A stretch of DNA of 64,000 nt from Dendrophyllia cribrosa (taxonomy: Eukaryota; Cnidaria; Anthozoa; Scleractinia; Dendrophylliidae). This document shows positions 1-11,200 of the stretch, in pieces; position 1 is the stretch's first letter; every line of letters begins with the position of its first letter. The notes beneath the pieces are model-generated. The model was given only the letters and a program-made list of their open reading frames with translations, did no database searches and had not been told where the DNA came from. The translations under genes and the position numbers were made by a program. The DNA lies in contig JAJLRJ010000002.1 in NCBI GenBank assembly GCA_024195265.1, forward strand, positions 20,209,570 through 20,273,569, given 5' to 3'.

Positions 1-1
1 G

Positions 2-1062
2 AGCAGTAGAAAGTTCATCACGGCTGTAGCAGAAGACCTTTTCAGAGCTGGATCGTCCATATGGTTTTTGCTATTTATCAAGTATTTCTGTAATCTGCTT
101 GACATTAACTATGTTATTCAGATGGCAGACAAACTTCCATCGCCGTACACTGATCAACAGTTTTCCCAAGAGGTTCCTAGTGTGCTGGATTCCCTGGGGA
201 GATTGAAGGACTCGAACAACTGTTTAAGATATTCTGCGTACGTGATACAACGTTGTCCAAGTGTCCAGTGCCTTTGGAGCCTCTACCATGCTATGTGTTG
301 TCAGTTTCCCAACCTAAAGCTCAGCCTTATGGAAGAGTTTTCAGCTGCTTACAGCAAGTTCATTGCACACAATCGCGCAAGAAAACCAGATCTTCTTCAG
401 CCGTTCTTTTGGTCTGAGGTACCAGACAACTTGAGAGAAAAACTAGCCAATCTATTCTGCAAGACATTGACCCAGCAAATATTGTCAGAAATCACCTGGT
501 CAGAGGAGAGAGTCCACAGTTTGAAGACCATTGCCCTTGATGCAAGTTTGCATTCATCAGATCATTTTAGTTCTTTGATTTTAGAGATTGCCGCCCACAA
601 CTCTAAAGAATTGGATTGTATTCTCCCATATCTCCTGGGGTCTCCGTCATTTTTCTCCTTCTGGAAGAACAACATCTCCAACAAAGACAAAAACATCATT
701 TGCCGTCGCTGGTTAACTAAAAAATTCCACAAGACGGAGAGAAAGCTTTACAAACGTGTCCTTGGTGTAGTGGAAGCCTTAGAGTCACTATGTACAACAG
801 TAGCACTAAAAACCGACAATGCACTCTGTGAAGCTCTGGAGAAGGAGGTGGAATGTTTGGTTCTCAAGACAGGTCTTGAATCCGTCATGGCTGCTCATAA
901 AGAAGCGAAGAATTGTTCCCCAGCAATTCAGCAACGTCTTGTCTTGTTTCTTCGAAGTGCGATAAGGAGTTGTACAGGAGACCGTCAATCAAAATATAGG
1001 AAGATGATTCAGTTGCTTGGCTATGGTGGTTTGAAGGAGAGAACAAAGGTTAACATGGAGAG
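2..1062 (+). CDS. RNF213-like protein, 5'-partial exon (N-terminal arm)
   Basis: The reading frame is open from base 2 to a splice donor (AG|GTATGT) at 1062/1063, so the exon begins at or beyond the window edge; no initiator is visible and I set the start at the first in-frame codon. The roughly 350 residues are helical, with no catalytic motif, as expected for the N-terminal stalk of RNF213, which precedes the AAA+ ring. The exon ends in phase 2 (AG) and joins the G at 2517 to make an Arg codon, followed by ADEELLLATL. The join is in frame with the long downstream exon, which is the main reason for assigning it to the same gene. The identity of this exon alone would be weak; it is inferred from that continuity. 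Confidence 0.8.
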
Positions 1063-1102
1063 GTATGTACAATAAATGTGTTGTGTTTCATGAATAATAA
1101 AC

Positions 1103-1466
1103 TTAAAGGGACACTCACTGTACCGCCGAAATGACAAAATTCTGCCAATTATATTGCCAAATGCCACCAAATACATAACTAAGTAAGATAAAAAGATTAT
1201 ATAGAGTAAAACAGAAGCACGGATTGAAGTGGATTACAGTTCATGAAATTTGATGCGTTGACGACCTGTCAATAAATCAAACTTGTCATTCTTGTGAAAT
1301 TTTGACTTTTCTAGCCGTTATTTTTTCTGTTTAGTTAATATTTCTTTGCTTCTATCACTTTTGGCGATGGCTTCTTCCAATTTCAAGATAATAAAGTAAG
1401 CTTAAAGCAAGCTCCTGGCCATAATCATGAAAACACGATTTTTCGGCCAGGGCAGTGACCCTTTAA
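1103..1466. mobile_element. MITE with TTAA flanks
   Basis: The termini are CTTAAAGGGACACT on the left and the inverse of CTTAAAGGGTCACT on the right, with TTAA at both ends. There is no ORF. TTAA targets are typical of piggyBac-type elements; the class is inferred from the target only. Confidence 0.65.
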
Positions 1467-1629
1467 GAGAACGTAAGGGCAAAGTAACCGCTAATTGCGT
1501 CTGAATTTTTACGCAATAACCAGTTTTTATTATTCGACATAGCATTTTAGTGTACAAATATGACAAGTCTGACCGCGCACTAGAAAAACAACACTTTCAA
1601 AAACTTACGATTTAGGAGATGTTTGTTGT

Positions 1630-1757
1630 AATATATCAAACGCGAGGAAGAGTGTTTCATCAGTATTTCCAAACACCGAGAAGTGGGTTGAAAAAACGAG
1701 CCGACTTCGAGGGTGTTTGGAAATCCTTATAAAACACTCTTTCGAGTGTTTAATATA
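1630..1757. repeat. Foldback element, ATATCAAAC / GTGTTT family
   Basis: The left half (atatatcaaac...gtgtttcat...tccaaacac) is mirrored by the right half (gtgtttgga...aaacactc...gtttaatata). A related but distinct palindrome with the same ends occurs at 57913-58060, so this is a dispersed family. Confidence 0.6.
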
Positions 1758-2516
1758 GCTTCTCAAATACATCATTAAATACAGAGAAAACGAAGGAATA
1801 TAATATCGCCAAATTCTATGCTAAGTAAGATCGGTTTTTTACGCTTATGATTTTCTTCTTTCTTCTTTTAAACTTTATTTATGAGTTTGAGAAGTATAAT
1901 AAAGAATTTATCCAGCAAACAGTTGTGATATGTATGGCCATCTTCACTCGCCATGTTAATTTTTGTCTCCTAAAGCTAGAAAAAATAACAAGCCGTATTG
2001 TTATTAAATCGCAGCTTTTCGCTGGATAACCTCTATCTTTATTGCTATGTTCCATGGTCATAGAGGACGTTAAAACCACGGATAGAAGGCAGTGTAAATT
2101 AGAACATGTTTCACAATTAGATGTTGTGCTGGTCACGCATGTACAAGACTAGTTTGCTTTCCTCTTCCCTTAGCTGTCCTGCGCAAGTTCTGTAGTCCTT
2201 TCAATACTTTGCTAGTGACTGGATAGGAAACATTGTGCTGAGACAATATATATTATTCAAAATGTAACTCACTGTTGTGGACGGTGACTACAAAGTGAAC
2301 AAAATTGAACAAGTTTTAATCGTTAAATGAACTCCATTTGTAATTTGGTAATAAGCAAAAACTAACTGTGAATACATGTATTTTGATGTCTTTAATTAAT
2401 CCTGTAAAATTAGTTAATAACAGTTTCAGTAATTTTCATATTTTATATGGTTTATTATTTAATTTATAGTCAAACTATTTTGATTGAAAATCTTTGCTTC
2501 TATAATTTATCGTTAG

Positions 2517-5500
2517 GGCTGATGAAGAACTTCTTCTAGCTACTTTGGATCTCATCCAGATGCCAAATGAAGAAGGACATGAACAGATCTTGAATGCTAT
2601 GTTTTCCACCAGTGAAGTTTGGTTGCTCTTGTTAAGTGCCCTTCACCCTCAGAGCATACTTATGGAACATCCAAAGGTGTTGGCAGTCACACATGCTTTG
2701 CAGTGTCTAACAGTTCCACTTCAAAGGCACGAGTTGCTTGTAGGCTTTTTCCTAAGTCTGAAGGATGAAGACATCAAACTGCTAGCAAAGTTTTGCGCCC
2801 GTTTTTCTTCCCAGGAGTCAGTCACTGAACAACAAACCGTAGATGACTGGATGGCGCACTTCTTTACAGAGCGTGCAACTGCACAAACCTTTGACAAACG
2901 ATTCGCTAAACTCGAGAACACAATCCGCTTTCTCAAGGTAGTGTCTGAGGACATTGTTGTGGTATCTGACGCAGACTCGCTAATCCGTGAAGTCAACAAA
3001 AGAAAAAAAATGAAGACCACCACCACTCTTAAAGATGTTGTTGATGCCGACTACTGGGGGTCACTGCACAGGTTGATTGACACTAAAGAGGAAACCACCC
3101 GGCTTCAAGGATCGGTGATATTTACCAACATTGCACGTACTTGTTTGGCAGAGGCGTCTGGAGCAAGTCAATCAGTAGTGGATGAGGCAGTCGATACTCT
3201 AGAAATCCTTCCAAAATTCACAGCAGAGAGCAACACAGAACATGCGCAAACAGCAGCTGAAATATTATCCCTGCTTGAAAGCAAAGGATTACTTCAGTTC
3301 AAAGAGGTATGCACCAATCTGTTTGACACAAGTAAGGATATAAGCGTTAAGGAATTAAACGTGCTCTTCAATGGAATTGCCAATAAAGACGCTCTTCAGA
3401 GAGAACTTAACGTGATCAGTTCCCTTTGTGCTGCTACGGATCCTCATCAAAAGGAGAAGATGTTGCTAAACTATCTACATTTTCCTCTTGTTCGTGTAAA
3501 AGTTGAGCAGCTGATGTCAGTTTTTACAGCCCTTGGTTATGGAGATGCCGAAGATGATGCAGTGATCAAGGATCTGCAAGACTTCGTCTCTTCCATTCAT
3601 ACTACCGACATTACACTTGCACGTCTCTCTGAAGTTGTTGAAAACGAGAGCGTGGCCACAGTTGATCGCAAGCTTGATGATAATTTGACGACCATCATAA
3701 CAACCCTACAAGAATCCAGTGAGTTGATCTCCTTCATGAAAGAAACGGCTGGTGAAGACATCAGGATACTAATTGATGCTGTAGAAGAACATTCTGATCA
3801 ATTTGTTTCTGAAGCCACTGTATCTGATTTGATTGATGTTCATGGATTTCTACGAACTTTTCTAAGAGAAACCCCAAAAGATCCGTTGATGTTCCTGGAT
3901 AGCCTTGAGAAATGCTACAAAAAGCTTGAAAAGAAAATAGAAATGGCAGCCAAAATCAAAGAATGCGGCTGTAATGTCCATAGTTTGCGAGGACTCTACA
4001 TGAATGTCGCCAACAGAGGAGAGATGACGAAAGAAATTATCAGTAATGCAGTGCAGAAAGGGTGTTATCTCATCAAGGCCAACCCAGATGGATCGTGTGA
4101 CGTTCAACTGAGCTATCGTCGCCAGGATGGTGCCTCTAAAGAAACAAGCTACAACATGGCAGAGCTTCATGACCTTAGAAGTCGAGCTCTCCTCATTGTA
4201 AACACTGACAAAAAGCAAGAAAAGAGGATGCAATCGGAAGACTGCGAGTCTACAGCTACTTCTGTGAACATGACATTGTTTGCATTTACCCAACAAGTGG
4301 AAATGATTACCGACATCCTCAACATGGTTACGCTGTTGCGAGAGTCAGGTCATCCACAGTTTGATGAAACATTTTGGTCCAAGCTTAATTCTTATGAAGA
4401 GATTGAGATTCTAGCAAATTCCTTGGAAACGAAGTTGAAGCAGTGGAAAAACATCTTGATTGCTTTGCAAAAAGACCATTATTTCCTGAACTTTTTTCAT
4501 CCCGACCAGCTTTGGATCCTGAAGAAATTTTTCTCCAAACCTTTGCCCAAGAAAAGAGCAGGTCAGTCGCTGAAAAGCACAATTCACAGCCTGCTGCGCT
4601 TCGTGGATCCCAGTATTCGTCACGAGGACCTTGATGACTTTCATCGCCTGTACAAAGCACCTGAAGAAACTATTGGGCAGGAAAGTGACCTCCGCGCCGT
4701 TGGGAAAGTTCTAGATGCTATATTCATTCCTCGTCAAACGGCGAAGGTAAAAATGGCAGCACAACATGATCTGCAAAGAGCTGTCAAACCAAGCAAGTTA
4801 TTTGTAGCAGTTCTTGAGGAAAACAGTAAACAAACTGCTCATGTGGTCATGTCTTTATTCGAAAGTACAGAAGGGTCGTTTCCCCAACCTAGCCAAGTTC
4901 TTTTCTGCCATTCTGAGACCAGTTGGGAAGAGGTTGAACGACTTCTGAAACGTGCATTTGAAGCACATGAGCATTCCACGGCAGTCAAGTTGCATTGCTT
5001 AGCTAACGTAGAAAACCTGTCAAACGACATGCAGTTTGAGCTTGTTACTGCCATCAGATCGTACCAACAGAGTGCAAAAGGTCCATACCTACTGAGCATA
5101 GTTTGCTGTGGAGGAATTCATTATCATATTGCCGATCAGTTTTCCTCGTCAGCACACAACGTTATTGGAATGACTGAGGTTCAACTGCGGACCGCATTCA
5201 AAAAAGACTTCCCAGAAGTTTTCATGGTCACATCGGACCTTCCTGGTGTAGGAAAAACAGAAAACATTCATGAACATGCTGCATCCCGAAAAAGGAAAAT
5301 TGTCACCATTCCAATCAGTGGACCCTTGTCACGAAAAAACCTGGTGAAGAGGTTGTCTGGTTTACATTTTGGTCCATATGAGTGCATTCATTTTGATGTT
5401 GGCGAAGTGGATGACCCTTCAGTTCTAGACACGCTGATATTTGAGCTTGTCATAGTTGGGATGGTTTCCCATGGAACAGACCTCTTTCACCTCCCAACCA

Positions 5501-8268
5501 AGCATGTGTACATCGAAATTGCAAACACACTGAGGCACTGGTTGCAAGATTCTCTTTCTGTTACGAAGTGTTTTTCCCCAATGCACATAAAGGTTGATGG
5601 CTACAAAGATCTTGTTGTGAGCCAAGAACCACTGAGCGCCATTCAAGTGGTTTGTCAATATCTCGATGCTTTTGAATCTGGAAAATTGGAAAGCAAAGAC
5701 GTGAGACCTGATGAATTGAAACCTCTTCCACCAGAACGCTGCAAAGTACTGCTATCAAAGCATTTCTCGTCAAGTGGTGACCTGTCATACAACATAGTGG
5801 AAAGTTTTGTCAAGGTGTTTGCTAATCAGCTTTTGCAGTTTTCCGCAAGTCCATACTTCAAACCTCACAATTTAAGGGTCGTGCTTGGTTCTTCACATGA
5901 TGTCCGAAATTGCTTGTTCAAAGCCCTTTTAGATGTTTCAAGGGAGTTTGCGTCCCGCTCTGTTGTGACGTGCAAGAGTGTTCAGGCAGAAGCCATCTCC
6001 AAAGAACAAGCTACCGAAGTGCTAAAACAGATTCAGTTGCAGTCAAAGAATGTTGCCGAGAAAATGGTTGAACGTGTGGAAGGAATGATACAATGGGCTG
6101 ACAACAACCACCTTGTGATTGTCTTCCACAGTCTTGAAGCACTAACTATCTCAGCTATGTATCGTGATTTGACATTGGTGCCTTCAAACGTCCATGAGCT
6201 ATTCAAAACGCAAGCGGTAAAGGGTAAAGGTATGGATGACTTCACAAAGATGGACCAGAAACAGCTTCAGCAGAGGTTGGATCGAATTGTTCGAACAACG
6301 CCACGAGAAAAAGATGACAGCTTAGAGAGCCTGGATTATGCTCTTACTCCAGACAACATTCTCAAAATGGTTTTAATCATTCAACGCATAAGAGCAGGCA
6401 TTCCAGTCATTGTCATGGGAGAAACTGGCTGCGGAAAGACCAGTCTGGTCAGGTACCTTGCCAAGACGTGTGGAGTCCCATTTCATGTGTTCAATTTTCA
6501 TGCAGGTGTGAGTGAGGAGGAGCTAGTCAATTTTGTGCACCAAATGGAAAAAGAAGCAGTAAGTGGCAACGACGTTTGGGTTTTTCTTGATGAGATAAAC
6601 ACTTGTGATTACCTTGGAACCGTCAGTGAAATGATTTGCCACCGTAGTATCAAAGGCAAGCCGCTCATTCCAAACCTTGTGTTTATTGCTGCCTGCAATC
6701 CATACCGTCTTCGTCCTCCTGGAAAAATAACAACGGCCGGTTTAAGTGGGAAGACGATTACAGATGAATATTCCAAGCTGGTGTATCGCGTCCACCCATT
6801 ACCTGAAACAATGATCGACTTTGTTTGGGATTATGGGTCGTTGAGTAGGAAGGATGAACATGCTTACATTGGCCGCATGGTGGAGGGAATAACTGGAAAC
6901 CCTAACAACTTACTGGTTGATCTTCTGTGTACCTCCCAGGACTACATCCGAGAAGTTGACAAGAGCCCTTATTGTGTCAGTTTGAGAGATACCTACCGAT
7001 GTATTGTCCTTGTTAAATGGTTTAAGGAAATCCTGCAGCAACGGAAAGAACTGCCTTTATCTCATTTTAAGGATGGTCGCAAATGCCACAAAGTTGCTCG
7101 TGGGACTAAGCGTCAAGTGAGGTCTTTTGTGCTTGCCTTGGCTCACTGTTACCAATCGCGTCTTCCTTCTTCAGAGTCAAGAAAGGGATATCGTAGGCGC
7201 ATTGTTGATTGCTTCACGAAAAACCACGACTTCTCATTTGACGAGCGTAATTTCGAGGCTGTTGTGAGAGCAGAGCAAGAAGACTATCTGGAACGAATGG
7301 AATTACCAGAGGGAACTGCTAAAAATGCTGCACTTCGCGAAAACGTGTTTGTAATGCTAGTTTGTATCCTCAATCGTATTCCGGTTTTTGTCGTTGGTAA
7401 GCCTGGCTGTAGCAAGTCTTTGTCCATGCAAATAATTCGGAGCAACTTAAGAGGAAAGGACGCCAAAGACCCTTTCCTTAAGACACTGCCACAACTCTAT
7501 GTTGTTTCACACCAAGGATCTGAATCATCAACGTCTGATGGAATACTCAAGGTATTTGAGAAAGCAAAAAAATACAAGGAGCATAACAAGTCTGGTGATA
7601 TCCTTCCAGTTGTCCTTCTTGACGAGATAGGGCTGGCTGAGGTCTCGAAGTACAACCCTCTCAAGGTACTACACAGTCAATTGGAACCAGGTGACAGTGC
7701 ATTTCCTAATGTTGCCGTGGTGGGTATTTCAAACTGGGCTTTGGATGCTGCAAAAATGAACCGAGCAATTCATCTGTCACGACCCGAGCCTGATGTTGAA
7801 GATTTGTTTGAAACTGGAAAATCCTTACGAGAAGCAGGTAGTAACAGGAATGGCCTTGGGTTATCTCGCACACGTTCGGGACATCCGTTTGGCCAAGCGA
7901 CCTATCCAGATGACAATCAGCTCCGTTGCCTTGCTGAAGCCTATCAGGAGTACCAGTTACATCAACGATATCCAAACTTCCATGGGCTACGTGACTATTA
8001 CAGCTTAATCAAATGTCTCAGTACAGATTCGAAACAAGAGACCATGCAGGTGTTTTCCGAGGACAAAACCAAAGAAATCCAACATGCGTTGCAGAGGAAT
8101 TTTGGTGGCGTACCCAACGACGTCAACAATTTTCAAAATTTGTTTCAAGAAGGGCTCCAGATGAAGGAAGTGATGGACCAAGCCTACTATTTTCCAGTAA
8201 CCGACCTCATCTGTGACAATCTACATGACAAACTTGCCCGTCATCTAATGATAATCACAAACGGAGAC
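2517..8268 (+). CDS. RNF213-like AAA+ ATPase/E3 ligase, central part (before frameshift)
   Basis: RNF213 is a giant dynein-like AAA+ protein and E3 ubiquitin ligase that acts on lipid droplets and on cytosolic bacteria. The exon opens after TTAG at 2516. A degenerate P-loop DLPGVGKT lies at about 5236-5259 (AAA2 position). The AAA3 Walker A GETGCGKTS is at 6418-6444 with Walker B VWVFLDEIN at 6574-6600. The AAA4 Walker A VGKPGCSKS is at 7393-7419 with Walker B VVLLDEIG at 7609-7632. These pairs, their spacing and the flanking LAEVSKYNPLKVLHSQLEP text are diagnostic of the family. The frame runs to a TGA at 8284-8286, but homology stops at NGD (about 8268) and continues in the next frame, so I end the segment there. 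The product before the break would keep both active ATPase sites but lose the E3 half. Its neighbour segment follows immediately. Confidence 0.92.
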
Positions 8269-8269
8269 T

Positions 8270-11200
8270 GCTATTGGCATCCTTGATCAGACGCTCCAAA
8301 GTCTTGATAAAGAGAAGATCACCATTTTTGGAAGTCGGTTTGAAGAAGACCTTTCAGAAGAGTACAATTACAGAATGTTGAGCCGCATTATTCTGTGCAT
8401 GGAGAGAGACTGTGTTCTTATTCTAAGAGATCTTGAGAGCATTTATGGCAGTCTTTATGACATGCTGAATCAAAACTACACAGTAGTTGGAGGCAAGAGG
8501 AATTGTCGTGTCGCACTCGGAGCTTTTAGCAATCCAATGTGTCAGGTCCATGATGGCTTTCGGTGTATTGTGTTGATTGACCAAGGGAGAGTCGATTTCA
8601 CAGATCCTCCTTTTCTCAATCGATTTGAGAAGCAGTTACTCCGTTTTTCAGATGTCCTCGATGTAGACCAGAGGAAAATCATCAACATTCTGAAGGACTG
8701 GGTTACAGCTATCTCCAAGATTTCCAATTTCGAGTCCCAGTTTCACGAAGAAGACATGTTCGTTGGATTTTGTGATGACACCCTTCCCTCACTAGTCCTT
8801 AAGAACAGCCAAGGTTCAAAACTGAACATTCATGAAATTGTGGAGCAATGCAAGCAGGATTTGATGATGGTGGCATCTCCCGATGGTGTCGTGAGGAGTC
8901 TGGAATCTGCGTTGGCTAAGACGAATTTGGAGGACGTTGTGCTCCTTTACAACAACTATTTCCAGAAGCCTCTGCACAATGGTTTCAAGGATTATTTACG
9001 ACACTCACTGGAAACTCTGCAACTTGATCCAGATAGTGAAGATGCCACCGATGGTATGCGACTGGTGATAATGACCCATAGCAATATCCATGTGAATCTA
9101 TCTCAGTGCCTTAATGAGTTGGTTCAGTGTCAAACAGAAAAACTCAGTGCTTTTAAGTCTGAGAAGCAGTTGACAAAGGAGTTGGAACGTTTCTGGCGAT
9201 CCAGTGACTCACTTTTGGTACTACAGTGTAAACCAGAGCTAGATGCTACCCACATGCTTCTTGCTAAATCTATTATCGAGCAGCAGAGGGTGAAACATAT
9301 CAAAGAGGCACTGGAAACAAACCCAAAGCAGATCAAGCATGTTTGCATTGTAATCCATGTGCAGCGTGAAAGTGAGGCCAATAAAGTCGACAATCAGCGC
9401 TGGCAATTCAGTTTTCAAAGTGGTTGGAAGCAAGTGACAATCGATGTCTTGGAAGACCCAGTTTTGTCCGTTACTGAGTGTTTGGACGTCAGCGTCATGA
9501 AGCTCCTAGAGTCGACGACACTCTCGTTTGAGGACGTGGCTTCAGATCAATTCCTGTGGTGCTTTACTCGTATCAAATATTCCGCCACTCACCAGCCCAC
9601 ATTAGATACACTTCTTCAACTGGAAAACCGTTTGAGATCATCCTCCAGGATCCTGGCATGTTTCAAGGAGCTAGTCAAACGGTGGTTGACAAAGAGAGAT
9701 GACGCCAATTCACATGGAACAGATCTTCCCAGTTGGCAGTACTCCGTGGCTTGTGACCGACAGGCCTTAATCAATTCTTCACATCTAGTGGGAGCTTTTC
9801 AACATCATGTCAGTCATCTCATACGTCAACCACTTGCGAAGATTGTCTACTTTTTGGAGAAGGAGTCTGCCTGGCCACGGTTCCTGTTCATACAGGACGC
9901 TTTCGACGAGGAGGAACTTCAAGTCTGGCTGGAATTGATCTTGGATCAGGATATTCTTAACATCGATGATATCCCTGACCATCAAGGAGCAGAGTCATAC
10001 TTCATTTCAGAGTGCCGTTTGCAGCTGAAGTTCCCTTGTGCATCCGTATTTTACAAAAAAGTAGAGCAAGTGCAGTCTTTGTTTGCTGAAGACCAAAGGC
10101 GGCTCTTCTTGGACGAAACTAACCTAGATGACAATGAAGAGTTGCACGATGTTGCAGCAGAATCTCAGCTTCATCGATTTGCTTCCGTTATAAAAGAGAA
10201 AATCCCTCAAGTGTTTGAACTTGACCATCTACAAAAGAATATTGGTTGCTACGTTGAGGATCTTCTTGATATGAAATCAGCTCACTTTTCCAGTGTTTTC
10301 ACCCGTACCAAAAGAATCGACTTCTTGAAGTCAGCAATGGCACATCACATAAAGTTTTCCATTGATGGTGATCCCGCCCTTCTTATAACTCGGTTGCATT
10401 CCCTCTTCTGGTTGAACGAACCTTCCTATATGGCAGCCCTGCAAGTGTACGAGACGTGTCACAAGATAGCAAATGTCAACCTCGATGAGATCTTCTCTTC
10501 GTTTACTCCTGTGTTTGAGAAAGTGATGTTTCAGGACGAGAGTGTACCACAAAATGAAGTCTCGAAAGATTCTCAAGAAGGAAGGCATAGTTTTGACAAC
10601 CGACATGATGAATATGTGGATTCCATGAAAGACAATTATGAAGCTGATACAAAGCAGGTCGTTGATGAAAATTTTACCACAGAAAATGAAGAGCTGTCTC
10701 AACAAGAGCAAAAGAGCGAAGAAACAAAGGCAGAAGAGATCAGCGTAGCGGTTGATGAAGTAAATCGGAATGTCGATGAAGACCAGTTGAAGGGATTAGT
10801 GATAAAGCAAACAGAATTGACGCAAACTGAAAACGCGGAAGATCAAGAGCAGCAAGACGAAGACGAAACACAGACAGTGGGACGAGATGATTCGATGACA
10901 GAGCATGGTGACGATGACGTCTGTGAAAGGGTGGGTGAAAGAGATAGCATCGGTGTTGCAGACGAAGAAAACAAAGCATTGAAACTGCAAAACGCTGAAG
11001 AGCAAGATCTACAAGGAAATGAGCAGAATGAATATCACAAAAGCTTGACAAAAGACGACGCTAACAGTTGGCCCAATGAACAGGAAGGTGTTTTCGAAGA
11101 AGATAAAAAGGTGGAAAAGAATGGTGAAACTGAAGAACATGGAGATAACGAGGAGGAAAGAAATCAATGCGTCAAAGAAAACACACAGGAGATTGCTTCA

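Larger units (their letters stand above)
1063..2516 (+). other. Intron of the RNF213-like gene
   Basis: GT at 1063 and AG at 2515-2516 bound this 1.45-kb intron. It contains two short inverted-repeat elements (1103-1466 and 1630-1757) and is otherwise AT-rich with no coding signal. Short reading frames on both strands at 1847-2136 overlap each other and look random. Confidence 0.75.

Noticed and set aside
3862..4296. 144-codon minus-strand ORF
   Set aside because: Antisense to conserved RNF213-like coding sequence, with no features of its own.
8262..8290. Programmed +1 frameshift site
   Set aside because: No slippery-codon or stop-codon context of a known recoding signal and no conservation evidence; error or mutation is simpler.
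10331..11051. Minus-strand ORFs of 126 and 103 codons
   Set aside because: Shadows of the acidic GA-rich stretch of the RNF213-like exon; the mirrored composition (Leu/Phe/Ser/His-rich) is an expected artefact.
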